Shown here: positions 1 through 10,953 of the stretch, piece by piece
Layout: each line of letters starts with the position of its first letter
Numbering within the stretch: the stretch's first letter is position 1
Assembly: GCA_958295665.1 (NCBI GenBank)
Contig: OY282559.1
Coordinates: forward strand, 268,126,057 to 268,190,056
Length of the DNA: 64,000 nucleotides
Origin: Tipula vernalis
Lineage: Eukaryota; Arthropoda; Insecta; Diptera; Tipulidae
Direction of reading: 5' to 3'
The notes under the pieces: model-generated
The model's database searches: none
The model's input: the letters and a program-made list of their open reading frames with translations, nothing else
Told to the model about the DNA's origin: nothing
Translations under genes and position numbers: made by a program

Positions 1-657
1 TCTTCGTCAGTGTGAATTCCATTAATCGTTACGAGATGACCCAAATATTTAACTTCAGTTCTGAACAACTTACACTTCTTTGGACTTAACTTCAATCCGG
101 CGGCCTGTATCCGATCTAAAACTTCCGCCAAGTTCTTTAGATGCTCGTCAAAATCCTTCCCCATAACGATGATGTCGTCCAGATATATTAGGCAAGTCTT
201 CCAATGTAATCCCTTTAACACGCGCTCCATTAATCGTTCAAAAGTCGCAGGGGCATTACATAATCCGAACGGCATAACATTAAATTGCCAAAGTCCGTTA
301 CCCACACTGAACGCTGTTTTCTCGCGATCTTCCTCATGGACTTCCACCTGCCAATACCCGCTTTGTAGATCTAATGTCGAAAATATTTGAGCACCCGATA
401 ATGTGTCTAACGTGTCATCGATCCTTGGCAGTGGGTAGCTATCTTTTTTCGTCACAGCATTGAGTTTTCGATAATCAACGCAAAATCTCATGCTACCGTC
501 CTTCTTCTCGACCAATACTACCGGTGAGCTCCATGGGCTATTAGATGGTTCAATTACTCCTGCTGCCTGCATATCTGTTACCATTCGATTGACTTCTTCT
601 TGTTTTGCCAAAGGTAGTCTCCTGGGTGGTTGACGAATTGGCATCTCTGCTCCCGTA
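1..657 (-). pseudogene. Gypsy reverse transcriptase domain (partial, frame broken at its start)
   Basis: Reading the minus strand gives the N-terminal and palm regions of a Ty3/gypsy RT. A proline/arginine-rich entry is followed by a PWSSPVVLVEKKDGS-like block, FCVDYRKLNAVT, STLDLQSGYWQV, MPFGLCNAPATFERLM and the catalytic YLDDIIVMG at about + 160-190. Both catalytic aspartates are present. The domain is one frame away from the upstream protease, whose frame stops at 658-660; a small deletion between short CAT repeats could explain this. The left edge cuts the domain in the thumb, so RNase H and integrase are not visible. The function would be synthesis of element cDNA in cytoplasmic particles. 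Confidence 0.88.
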
Positions 658-1587
658 TCAATGCGTTACCATTGAGGTCCTTCCGTTATTATCCGATGTA
701 CTGCAGAATATGGACGTGTATCGTTTGAGTAGTTGATGTGCAGAATTTTTCTGTGCCTCGGTAAGATCTTCGGTCCATTTCTGCATAAGTTGTTCTACCA
801 TTTCTTTCTGCCCTTGCATGTCGGCTTTTTCAACCGGACTTCTCTGTTCACACTTTACTATAGTTGAAACCTCGTTACATTGGCCGATGACTGTCCCTTT
901 CTTGATGGTTTTTGTCTTATCCGAGAGATTTAGAGTCCTAATTGGTACTCTATAGTCGTTGTCTGGTTTAACTAGGGCTTTTCCGATTATAATTTCCTTG
1001 GCTCCGTTCTCCTCTTCGTTAGCTTCCACAACCCACAACCTGGGTGACCCAGAACCTCCCTCCAATTTTCCCCATAGGATCGTCTCCGAATTCGGTGGCA
1101 GCTTCTCCCGATGATCAATAATAATTCGCCTGATAGTTGCTCCGGCACTGCTAGATTGAAGTGGCAACTCGATGTTATCGTAACTTAAAACTCCTCGTCC
1201 AACATCCACCACGAAGCCATTTGCCCTCATGAAGTCCATCCCCATTATGACTTCATCCACAATATCTGCAATCAGCACTTCGTGTTGGAAAAGAGTTCTC
1301 CCGATTTTTATTTTCACGATCTTTTTGCCTTTTATTATTGAACTATCTCCAGTTGCTGTTTGTAACTTCAATCCATTAGCTGGTTGTATACCTCCATCGA
1401 TCAGATCTTTACGGACAATCGTGCGATTTGCTCCCGTATCCAGAGTGATGATGCAATCCGTGCCATCAATGTCGCCTTTGATTGTTAAGCTGTCACCGCC
1501 TCTTGCTACTTTCGAAACGCGGATGGAGGTTATGGGGCAATCGGTTGTGGGAGTCAGCTTCTGCCCCTTTAAGCTGACTCGTTGTAG
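658..1587 (-). CDS. Gypsy pol N-terminus: aspartic protease, read through by -1 frameshift
   Basis: This frame is open from the slippery heptamer at 1587-1593 down to the stop at 658, so it needs no start codon of its own. The retropepsin active site LDTGANRT lies at about 1443-1420, followed by VIMGMDF and GVLSYDNIELPL, as in gypsy proteases. The protease would cleave the Gag-Pol polyprotein. The usual linker to RT follows but is interrupted by the stop at 658-660. An ATG at 1371 exists but lies downstream of the DTG triad, so it cannot be the real start. The gag frame overlaps this frame by 19 bases. Confidence 0.8.
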   Translation of the reverse strand, partial: LQRVSLKGQKLTPTTDCPITSIRVSKVARGGDSLTIKGDIDGTDCIITLDTGANRTIVRKDLIDGGIQPANGLKLQTATGDSSIIKGKKIVKIKIGRTLFQHEVLIADIVDEVIMGMDFMRANGFVVDVGRGVLSYDNIELPLQSSSAGATIRRIIIDHREKLPPNSETILWGKLEGGSGSPRLWVVEANEEENGAKEIIIGKALVKPDNDYRVPIRTLNLSDKTKTIKKGTVIGQCNEVSTIVKCEQRSPVEKADMQGQKEMVEQLMQKWTEDLTEAQKNSAHQLLKRYTSIFCSTSDNNGRTSMVTH

Positions 1588-3104
1588 TTTAACGGCTCCG
1601 CCGTCATTTGGCCTTCTTGCCTAGCCAACGCCTGCTCCCCGCTTGGTCGTCGCTGCATAGGAGATGGTGATCTTCCCCTTTTTCTTCTTAATTCCCAGCA
1701 GTCGCGAGAGATGTGACCAACCTTATCACATGCCCAACATCTGATTTTGCCGCTTCCATCTCGGTATCTTGGTGTTGACCGCTCGTTGTTTATGCTTGTA
1801 TCGATTTCTACTCGGCGTATTTTCATTGACGGTTTGGTGATGGCTTGTGCAGTTTCATTTGTTAACGCACAAGCGATGGTTTCCGCAAAGGTTGCTTTAG
1901 GTGACAACATCACCGCCCTGCGTGTCTCTGGATCTCGAATACCGTCAATGAATGCGTCAATTTTAAGCCTTTCCATATAATCGGCCGACGTACTGGTATG
2001 TGCTAGATGTACTAATCGCTCGATTGCCGATGAAAATTCCTGAAGTGATTCTCCTCCCTTTTGGTAGCGGCTTTTCAATTCCATTCGATAGATTTCACGC
2101 TTGTGGTCACTGCCGTACTTCCTATCCAGCGCCTTCATAATTTCGAGATAACTGTTGCGATCTTTTTCCGGAATTGTTTGTAAGGCCTCCGCTGCTTCAC
2201 CTTTAAGGGCCACTATTAACGCTGCGACAAGATGTTCATCATTCCAACGGTTTTGATTGGCTGCCGTTTCAAATTGAAATTTGAAAATGCCGAAAGATGA
2301 TGTACCGTCGAAGTTTGGTGGTTTTAACTTAACTGATTGAACGGTCTGTACCACTTGCGTCGTTGTTCCACTTGCCTTGACATCAGTTAGATCTTTCTCG
2401 AGACGTTGAAATTTTTCCACAACTTGTTGAATCTCCGTTTGCAATTTCTCTTCAACATGTTGAACCTTCGTTTCTAATTTTTCGTCAACCTTTTGAATCT
2501 CCATTTGTAGCTTCTCTACTTCGCCGTGTATGTTAGTAGATAATTCGAGAATTTTCTCGTCCATTCTCTTTTGCCCATCTGCAATTTCCTGGATTGGTTG
2601 TTCAATTTTCTCTATTTGTTGTTCCATTTTTAGGTTAGACTGATTTTGTTGTTCCAACTGTCGTTTTATTTCTTCGTTTGACTGGTTTATAGTCTCCAAC
2701 TGTCGCACATTTTGTTGTTCCATTTCATTCTTAATTTCTTGGTTTGACTGCTCAATTTTCACCATTTGTCGTTCGTTTTGTTGTTTCATTAGACACATCT
2801 GTCCTGTCATTTGGTTCATAGCAGCTATTAACTGCGACAAATCGAAACTTCCAGAATGTTCTTGTGTCTTTTCGACCGACGGTTGTTTATCTTCTGCTTT
2901 CTGCTCTATGGTTGCTACATCCGTTACTTTCTCTCCAAAATCATAATGTTCCGCGTCCAGCCCTTCGTTCTGCATGGCCTCACGTAGTCGCGCTTGTAAA
3001 GCTGCTTTAGTACCATCAGTAGCCAAACCCCGTTTCTCTAGTTCTCTTTTTAATTCTGGAACTTTTAATTCGTTGAGAATCATTTTCTTTATCTTTTTAT
3101 TCAC
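1569..3104 (-). CDS. Gypsy Gag protein with SAP domain, coiled coil and zinc knuckle
   Basis: The product is a 511-residue Gag with an intact frame. Residues about 12-45 (VPELKRELEKRGL, then ARLREAM) form a SAP-type helix-turn-helix, a fold that binds A/T-rich chromatin DNA. Residues about 95-250 form a long Gln/Glu-rich coiled coil with repeated QSNxEIK units. Residues about 265-400 resemble the retrotransposon Gag capsid domain (FKFQFETAAN, ALKGEAAEAL). A CCHC knuckle CWACDKVGHISRDC lies near residue 460, followed by a basic RRKRGRSPSP tail. The protein should assemble particles and package RNA; the SAP domain could add nuclear or chromatin targeting, which is inference. The ATG at 3104 lies just downstream of the primer-binding site, supporting this start. 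Confidence 0.88.
   Translation of the reverse strand: MNKKIKKMILNELKVPELKRELEKRGLATDGTKAALQARLREAMQNEGLDAEHYDFGEKVTDVATIEQKAEDKQPSVEKTQEHSGSFDLSQLIAAMNQMTGQMCLMKQQNERQMVKIEQSNQEIKNEMEQQNVRQLETINQSNEEIKRQLEQQNQSNLKMEQQIEKIEQPIQEIADGQKRMDEKILELSTNIHGEVEKLQMEIQKVDEKLETKVQHVEEKLQTEIQQVVEKFQRLEKDLTDVKASGTTTQVVQTVQSVKLKPPNFDGTSSFGIFKFQFETAANQNRWNDEHLVAALIVALKGEAAEALQTIPEKDRNSYLEIMKALDRKYGSDHKREIYRMELKSRYQKGGESLQEFSSAIERLVHLAHTSTSADYMERLKIDAFIDGIRDPETRRAVMLSPKATFAETIACALTNETAQAITKPSMKIRRVEIDTSINNERSTPRYRDGSGKIRCWACDKVGHISRDCWELRRKRGRSPSPMQRRPSGEQALARQEGQMTAEPLNYNESA
1587..1593 (-). promoter_or_regulatory. Predicted -1 ribosomal frameshift heptamer (G TTA AAC) between gag and pol
   Basis: On the minus strand the gag codons read CCG TTA AAC TAC, giving a G_TTA_AAC heptamer of the X_XXY_YYZ-like class. 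The gag stop follows six codons later at 1569-1571. A slip of -1 places the ribosome in the frame that is open through the DTGA protease site. The heptamer GUUAAAC is known to act as a slippery site in arteriviruses. I did not fold the downstream RNA, so a stimulatory structure is unverified. Confidence 0.7.
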
Positions 3105-3126
3105 AATCCCACCGCTGTCACCAATT
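3105..3126 (-). other. Primer-binding site complementary to tRNA-Leu 3' end
   Basis: Three bases after the LTR end, the minus strand reads TGGTGACAGCGGTGGGATT. From memory this is the complement of the 3' end of a leucine tRNA (CCA plus acceptor and T arm) with at most one mismatch. It primes minus-strand cDNA synthesis. Its place directly between the LTR and the gag start fits the expected architecture. Confidence 0.75.
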
Positions 3127-3533
3127 TGTTACGTTTTTTGCCTTGTCAATCAAGGTTCGAATCACTGGATTGTGAATAATACAAAATCAATTTAATTTAT
3201 CTCCAACGAATTTAGTTATTTCACAAAATTTATTACAACACAGTTTATCAATCAAAATTCACAAAATCACTTTATATAAATTATTCTCAAATTTTACTAA
3301 TCACTTTTACTTTTTATTTCGCACAAAAACACTTTTTTAAATCACTTTTTAATTCCTTTTTAATCTTTATACTATCGCTTTCCAAATATTACTTATTCTT
3401 ACAACTTTACACTATCGCGTTCCAAATACTAATAATCCAATTCGATCTTGTTCGCCTTTTTATATACACAAACCAAGCTTCTCGAAAGTTCACGACTTTT
3501 CCAGTTGGAATAGCGTAGAAACATTACGTAACA
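3127..3533 (-). repeat. 5' LTR of the gypsy element (407 bp)
   Basis: The LTR is bounded by the inverted repeat TGTTACG at 3127-3133 and CGTAACA at 3527-3533, giving canonical TG...CA ends. Its left edge adjoins the primer-binding site. The sequence is AT-rich with a TATATA stretch near 3470. A diverged copy of its first roughly 120 bp occurs at 17321-17450. No target duplication can be checked because the other LTR is outside the window. Confidence 0.85.
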
Positions 3534-4337
3534 ATTTTTATCATGGAAAATTCCATTTAGTACAGTAAAACATTGAGCATTAGTTTTACTTATTCTATTA
3601 CACACTAGGTGTCACCGTCACAATACTATTTTTGTACGTACTATTTTGAAATGATATTGCCGCCTTTATTAGTAAATTCGCGCTTTTTCAGTTTTTTATA
3701 ACGATTAATTTTTATTTTCTCGTTCACTTTAATTTTGAACATTGAGCTGTGTGCACCAAGAGATCGAATAAAGAAAAAAAATATTAAAAGGAAAAGTTGT
3801 TTGTGCTAATAAAATTATAAATTTAATAAAACAAGTGTTTTCATATTTGTGGTAAAGAAAGAGATTTTTTTGCACGTTTTTCTTGCTACATAAATTGGTC
3901 CTTCGGGCCGGATCTAGATTGAATAGATTCGGAAATTTCTGAAAAGCAGCTTGTAGAAAATAACGTGAGGCGGAAACCATTTTGAGGAAAAAAGGAAAAA
4001 CGCATTGAGTATAAATTTTATTTATTTATTACATTTATATATAAACAATTAATCAACTGTATCAAAATAAAATAAATTTCATTTAAAAACATTTAAATTA
4101 TTATGAACTATATAGTACATATATTTTTTTTGTGTATAATTTGTATTGACTCGAGGCGCAAATTTATTGTCCGTTTTTTTTTTGAGTTCAATAAAGTGAA
4201 TTGTTTATATAGAAATATTAGTGCAGTGTTGAATTCGGTTGATTTAGACTATCTATACCTTTGCAAGTGTTTTTTTTTGTGGTTCTCACGTAACGTATTA
4301 GCACATTTTTTCCCATTTCTTCTAAATTTTTGAAAAT
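3534..4337. other. AT-rich non-coding stretch before BEL gag
   Basis: No convincing gene is visible. Short open frames here are AT-rich and lack motifs. Part of it should be the LTR and leader of the BEL/Pao element whose gag follows, but I could not define TG...CA ends or a primer site. Confidence 0.4.
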
Positions 4338-5429
4338 TTGACATCTGTGGTTGAAATGGATGGCCTAAAAGGAAAAAGAACATATCTTAAAGGTCAGATC
4401 ACAAGAATCGAAAATTTTGTTCGAGCTATTAAAGATGATACAGGCATCGATGATTTAGTGTTACGGTTGGATAGAGTTCATCAGTTATATAAAGATTTTG
4501 TGGAAGTTGAGTATCAGATGATCGAGATATCTAATGATGCACAAAGTGACATAGAAGCTGTCGATACGCAGTATTACTCATTCAAGCCGCTATACGGAAA
4601 AGATCTAGCACGACTCAACCTACCTTACATTTAGACCAGACGCTGAATTCTACTCAAACGGCTTCTAGTGATTTTCGGTTACCGCGCATTTCCATTCCCC
4701 CATTTGATGGGAACTATAAGGAATGGCAATCATTTTACGATCTTTTTGGATCCACAGTGCAGTGTCAGTACCTAAAAGGACTTTTAAAAGGTGAAGCATT
4801 GCCTCTTGTTCGGCATTTCCAAATCAATGATGCGAACTATATAGAATCATATCAAAAGCTCTGTAAGAGGTATGATAAAAAGCGATACATAGTGGATTCA
4901 TTTTTGCAGACGTATTTCGAGCAACCATCAATTACACAGCCATCATCACATGCCATCGCGCGTTTACATGATACGTGTGATGAAGTACTTCGCGGTCTCA
5001 AGGCATTAGGCATACAAGCAGAGAGTCGAGATCCTTGGCTCATTTACATTGCAACTCAAAAGATGGATGCCGAGACAAGGCAAATGTGGAAATTGGAAAC
5101 CACGGATATAGAATTCCCAACTTTCGAGAAATTGTTAGCAGTTTTAAATAAGCGAATGGATGCGTTGCAAGGTTGTAAACCGGAGATGGTAAAACGCCAA
5201 CCTCCTAAGCAAAATGTTCAACAGTCAAAGATTTTGCACACTGTATCAGCAGTAACTTGTGGATTCTATGGGAAAGGCCATAAAATAGTTGAATGTTCCG
5301 ATTTTCTAGGATTAGAAATTCAGCAGCGCAGAGATTATGTAAAGAAACATGCTAGATGCTTTAACTGCTTGAGTGATACACACATGGGCTACCAGTGTAA
5401 ATCAAAGCGTAAATGCGATTTGTGTCACA
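4338..5429 (+). pseudogene. BEL/Pao Gag (frameshifted)
   Basis: The likely start is the ATG at 4356 (MDGLKGKRTYLKGQITR). A helical N-terminal segment follows. A stop at 4632-4634 lies one frame away from the continuation, which reads LPRISIPPFDGNYKEWQSFY, the hallmark of BEL/Pao Gag (DUF1759-like). An internal segment before the QYLKGLLKGEA block looks shortened. The C-terminus holds cysteine-rich zinc-binding blocks (CFNCLSDTHMGYQC, CDLCH) and is cut at 5429 by the inserted transposon. Gag would form the particle. The frameshift and insertion make this copy inactive. Confidence 0.85.
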
Positions 5430-6299
5430 CCCAACTAACATTTTGCCTTATAAATTTTCTTTTAAGAATATTTTTCACTTAAAAGAGCCGTAGAATAACA
5501 TTCTCCAAGAATGTTTAAATCAGAATACTTATTAGCTTCTTGTCAAAGAAATGCCGATTTATAAACGATATTATATTCTTACATGGCATTTTTGCACCTT
5601 GACAGATTTTGTTGTAAGGCTGTTTCTTACACCACACTTAGTATACTCTTATTGTTTTTAGTGGAAAAGTTTTCTTAGCCAAGACATATTATTTAGTCTT
5701 ACAGTTCTCTTAATTTCTTTCTTTATGAGTGTTCTGTAGGATTTCTCTTGACCAAGAGTTTTGTAAGATTAAAACATAAACAAATCTTTATAGAGAACGC
5801 TATAAGATTACATATTGTTAAAATTCTTTAGCTAGAGCCTTTAAAGTGTGTTTCTTTTAGAAAATATGACATTTGTTTGAGTAACGCAGAAAACAAAACT
5901 TAGTGATTGACGTAACTCTAAAACTAATTAATGTTAAAAATCGAATGTCAGATATATGGTATTACAGTTCTATTCAGTTTTTTTATTTAAAATAATATGG
6001 TAAATACGTCTCTAATTATATAATATGTATTCGCAAAATATTCTCTTAATACTCTTGGATAAATTTTCTATAAGTAAAACTCATACCTCTCCCTTATTGG
6101 ATACTTACTATATTCTTGCATAGAAAAATAATTAAAAATATTATTTTAGGAGACATTTCTATCAGTGGCGGGCTCAGGGTAAATCTCATTTAACTATTTG
6201 ACGACAAAGTATACAAATACACAGTTTAGCAACAGTATAACCGATTTGTTGTATCAGGTGAATCAGGCCAAGTCCAGGAAATGGTGCAGAATTCTTTGC

Positions 6300-6525
6300 A
6301 TGTATATTTTATATTTTATGCAGGTCAAAGTTAACCCTATATTGAGATTTTTTTTACAAGCTCTTTCAGATCGTATGTTACAATTATTGGTGATCGTTGT
6401 AGATGGTCAGCACAACGAACGAGATTACACACAATTGGACGCGGCATTGTGCTTATGCCGGGAATCGAACTCGAGACCGCGGTGTGTCTAAGTCGTCATC
6501 TTAACCATCACTACATGACCGATTA
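6300..6525 (-). repeat. tRNA-derived SINE-like sequence
   Basis: On the minus strand, starting near 6522, a tRNA-like head contains an A-box-like TAGTGATGGTTAAGATG and a B-box GAGTTCGATTCCCG about 45 bases later. These are the two internal pol III promoter blocks. The acceptor stem does not pair well, so this is not a working tRNA gene. An unrelated body follows to about 6300. The 3' boundary and target duplication are not clear. Confidence 0.55.
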
Positions 6526-7330
6526 ATAAACGTGAAACAAAATTGATTATTCTGCATGAGATGACGTTCGCTGGCATCATAAGGTTAACGAACGTTTAAA
6601 AAAATAAAATATCATTTAGAATACATTAATCATTTTCAAAAGTCTGTTTATGCAAATTGAACATTTTTGAAATAGAATGTCCTAGTGGCATAAATGTACT
6701 TCAAACAGAATAAAGTTAGAACCGATAGAATCAAATTATTTATTATTATTACATAGATTTGTTATTATGTTTGTTCATATTTTTTTTTGGGTTTAAATAT
6801 GTTCAAAAAAACTCCCATATATGAATATTAAAAATGAGCGTATACATTTTTTGCTTTAACCCTAGGAGGTGCAATGAGGTCTGGTCAGACCTATTTGAAT
6901 TTCAATAGTTAATATTTTTTGTTTCTGCTGAAATAAAAAATTGAAACCCTTTGACTTCTATAATCTTGACTCCTGGAGTCCGATGAGATCATTTTCGAGG
7001 AGATTGTGTTGCTTTCGTAGAAGAATTTGGCTTTTTGAATGTGATTGTATCTTAAAGTGACCCGTGAGGTCTGCCCAGACCTAGAACAAAATTTCATTTA
7101 GATAGAACACCTGCATACTTTGATAAAAAGAACAGCAAACATAATACTATAATAATACCGTTAGTCTATCGGAAACGCATCTAGACAAAAATGTGTCAGT
7201 TACAACAGGTATATGTGTGTGTGTGTATTTAATAGAAACGACTATTCAGTCCGGTAGAATTAGTTGGTGTGAAAACATCGAATTCAGTGAAAATTAAAAT
7301 TGGTTTTCTTTGTGTTTTGTCAGCTTGGAG

Positions 7331-7468
7331 GTAAGTATTTGTCTTATAATTATTTGTGTATAATTACTAGTTGTGTTTATGTAAATATTAGTAGGAATAG
7401 AGTGAGGCATCTCGCTACCTCGGATTTTTTCAGTTTGTTAAAATTTTTTTTTTTTCTATTGTGTGTAG
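7331..7468 (+). other. 5' UTR intron of the piggyBac transposase gene
   Basis: A GTAAGT donor at 7331 and a pyrimidine-rich TTTCTATTGTGTGTAG acceptor ending at 7468 define a 138-bp intron. It lies just upstream of the ATG at 7473, which supports that start over the in-frame ATG at 7461, inside the intron. Confidence 0.6.
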
Positions 7469-7472
7469 AAAA

Positions 7473-9529
7473 ATGGCAAGCATAAGCCGTATTATGGATA
7501 ATTTTGAAGGTTTGAGTGAAGTGGATTTGGTGAATATGGTGATAAATAAAACGGCACGTTTCCGAAATTTACCAGCCGCCATGCAAAATGAATATGTAGA
7601 AAGAGTTACTGATTTTTTGGCTAATGAAGAAGGCGAAGAAGAAGATCCATTCGAAGGTGATGATATTGATGATCCAGATTATGTTCCAGAATGTGAGGCT
7701 GCTGCAGCATCTGATGTTGAAAACGAATTAGAACTAGAGTTGAATGATGATGGTTATGAAGATGGGATTGTTGATGAAGCGGAACATGAAGATATTGACC
7801 AGGAACGTGAAGCAGCTGCGGTCTCTGCTACAGTGAGGCCTGCTGAATTTTATAAATCCAAAGATGGAAAGATTTGGTGCGTTGATCCACCAGTAACTGG
7901 TAGAAATCGTGCTCACAATACAGCTCGTAGTGCTACTGGAAAACCAGCTGGACCTACTTCTGGTACATTCCGAAATCCATGCACGATTTTCAGGTCACTG
8001 ATCAGCCCAGAGGTTGCCGATATCATTGTGAGAGAATCAAATAGAAAGGCCAATGATATAATTCGAAAATGGAACGATGATAACCCAGAAGCTAAACCAA
8101 AGGGATGGCAAAACTCACGGTGAATGAATTATATGCTTATATAGGTTTGTTATTATTTTCCGGAGTTTTTAATGCCAATACAAAACCAACGAAAGAATTG
8201 TGGGCCGCTTATAATCATCCGATTTAAAAAGCTACAATGTCGCACAATAGATTCAAAATCATCACCAAATACATTCGGTTTGACAATGGTAATACTCGTC
8301 CTCAGCGATTGTTGACTAGTAAGTCGGCAGCCATCAACGATATTTGGTTGATGCTAATGTCCAATTTGGAAAAGGCATATTCACCACACGCATCCATTAC
8401 TGCCGATGAACAGTTATTTCCTTATCGTGGCCGTACTCGCTTTACTCAATATATACCATCCAAACCAGCCAAATACGGCATTAAAGTATGGTGGGCATGC
8501 GATTCTAAATCTAATTACCCTTTAAAAGGAATTATATATACTGGCAAACTACCTGGAGCGACCCGAGAAGTAAATCAAGGCGAGAGAGTTGTTTTGGAGT
8601 TGGTTGAAAAATATTTTAACACTGGTCGCACTATATACGCCGATAATTTTTTTTCTACGTGTAATTTGGCCGAAACATTGATTACGAAAAGACTAGCATT
8701 TGTGGGCACTGTTCGCAGAAATAAAACATTCTTACCACCACAATTGTTAGCCCATCCTTCTCGTGAATTGTTTAGCACTTTGTTTTGTTTTTACAACAAC
8801 GACATCTCGTTGTGCTCGTATGTTCCCAAAAAAAACAAAGTTGTGTTATTGATTTCTACCGAACATTATACATGCAACGTTGATCGTAATAAAGCCACAT
8901 TGAAACCATATCAAATCCTGGATTACAATGAAAATAAGGCTGGTGTCGACACCATGGATCAAATGGTTAATGGTTATTCTTGTAAACGCGCTACTAATCG
9001 TTGGCCATTAGCCATGTTCTTTAATATGTTGGATATTGCTGGCTTGGCATCATTCATCATTCACGATGAATTACGACCAAAAAGCAAACCGACAAGCGTC
9101 GTTTTTTTATCATCGAATTGGCCACCCAACTGGTAATTCCACACATGGAGGAACGATCTTTAAATCCGAATGTTAGATGGTTTCCACATATACGAGAAGC
9201 AATGGCACTTTTTCATGTTAATGTATGTATTACAGCTAGAAACAAAAAATCAAGCAACTTCAATATGCCAATTTCTTAATACTTTCTTTTCTTTTATTTC
9301 GTTTTTATCTTTTTAGGCACAAACTTTACCACCACCAACGCTAGAAGCAGACCAACCACCATATGCTGTCTCGGCTTCTAATCGACCATCGTGTCATATG
9401 TGCCGTACTTACGATAAAAAGCAAAGAAAAACTCGATTTCTGTGTGCTGAATGTCACAAGCCGGTGTGTGTTACACACTCAAAAATCGAGTATACGTGTC
9501 ATTCATGCGCTTATGATGATGCTCAATGA
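7473..9529 (+). pseudogene. piggyBac transposase (three lesions, one C-terminal intron)
   Basis: The protein starts MASISRIMDNFEG at 7473. An acidic N-terminus (about residues 45-115) is followed by the DDE_Tnp_1_7 (piggyBac-type) domain. Catalytic aspartates are visible in TADEQLFPYRG (about 8400), IYADNFFST (about 8635) and AGVDTMDQMVNGY (about 8942). The last exon (9317-9529) encodes a cysteine-rich cross-brace zinc finger (CHMC, CAEC, CHSC) typical of the family's DNA-binding tail. Lesions are a 1-base loss in an A run near 8110, an in-frame TAA at 8225-8227 and an indel in a T run near 9100. An intron with GTATGT donor at 9223 and TTTTTAG acceptor at 9316 precedes the last exon. The enzyme would cut and paste at TTAA; this copy cannot encode it. 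Confidence 0.9.
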
Positions 9530-9662
9530 GCCAAAAATGTTTTACTGTCTAATGTTTTCATTCTGGGAGCCTACCTGGCCTTAATTATTACATGTTCCAA
9601 ATAAAGTAATAAAACAGAAATGATATTTTTAAATTTATTTTTATAAGCACACACATATGTAC

Positions 9663-9842
<180 letters not shown>

Positions 9843-10953
9843 CTACTGTAACGATTTATCAAACCATACACTTCGACGAATCTCTCATCGGGAAAAATGT
9901 TTTTAAGCCATACCGCTAAATAGGTCTCGTCAGACCTTACGGGTTCACTTAGCGCCATGCAAGTCACTGCATCTCCTAGGGTTAAAGAGTGCATTGCTAA
10001 ATGCAACAGAGCTACGATATCTTAGCCGCATCATCCGAAAGAATTTATTAACCGAAAAAAAAATTAATTCATCTGGTTTTGGGAAATAAAGAAGTCATAA
10101 TCGGAGGCCCGCTGCTGATCGAGTGGTACCAAAACAAAGCTCAGGCGAAGTTGACCAATTGCTGAGAGAACGTCATTTCGGCCATTGGTTTAGGAATTTC
10201 CATTTAAAAAAAGTATACATTTTGTAATTTTTTAGATACATTTTTTTCAAATGGAATATTTTGATATATTTTGGCAATTTTAGGAACTTAGCAAGTGCTT
10301 TTATAAAGTTTCCTCTCATAACAAGTACTATGTAGTATTTAAATTAGACCATTTTATGATATTTATTTTTTTTGATAATTTGTATTTTTTTAAATAATAA
10401 TAATTCTTTATTTTATTATTCGAATTTTTAAGAGCGCAAAAAAATTAGATCAGGTAGCTATTATTTTTAATTGAAAAATTTGAATTCGCAGCTAAATTCT
10501 ATGCTAATTTCAATGTAAATTTTAATTATATAAAAAGCAATTAGTTTTTCAAGCATTATCTGTTTTAATTTAATTTATCTGTTTTATTTGTCAAATGATA
10601 ATACCAAGTTTGTTATAAAACTGAATTAAGAATCATTAAAGTTGTATAATCCTATAACATAATTTTCTAAGATTATAACGATGAATTATATAGGAATACA
10701 ACGTAAGTCTTAAAACGCTCTTACATAAGAATGTATATTCTGATAACAACCTTAACAAAGACTACTTTACGACTATTCTTATAACTTATATCATTCTTTC
10801 TCAAGAAGGTTGAGCCTTATATGACACTTATGTGCACCTTATATGCCGCTTATTTTAACCTTATATGCCCAAATAGTTCGCTCTTAAAAGTTTAATATAA
10901 GATGCATTTTAACTTTTATATCAGGCTCATAAATTTCAAAATTGTTAGTTGGG

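Larger units (their letters stand above)
1..3533 (-). mobile_element. Ty3/gypsy LTR retrotransposon, 5' part (LTR, gag, protease, RT)
   Basis: Read from right to left, the order is LTR (3127-3533), primer-binding site, gag, protease and reverse transcriptase. RNase H, integrase and the 3' LTR would lie beyond the left edge of the window. The gag-protease-RT order identifies Ty3/gypsy (Metaviridae) rather than copia. The gag carries an N-terminal SAP domain and one CCHC zinc knuckle, and pol is reached by a predicted -1 frameshift. One frameshift lesion near 660 separates protease from RT, so this copy is probably inactive although otherwise well preserved. A degenerate LTR piece of the same family lies at 17321-17450. 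Whether an envelope gene exists cannot be judged. Confidence 0.9.

Noticed and set aside
6420..6522. Functional tRNA gene on the minus strand
   Set aside because: Boxes A and B are present but the acceptor arm does not pair and no anticodon arm is convincing.
7461..7472. Upstream ATG as start of piggyBac transposase
   Set aside because: It lies across a strong 3' splice acceptor ending at 7468; the ATG at 7473 fits the family start better.
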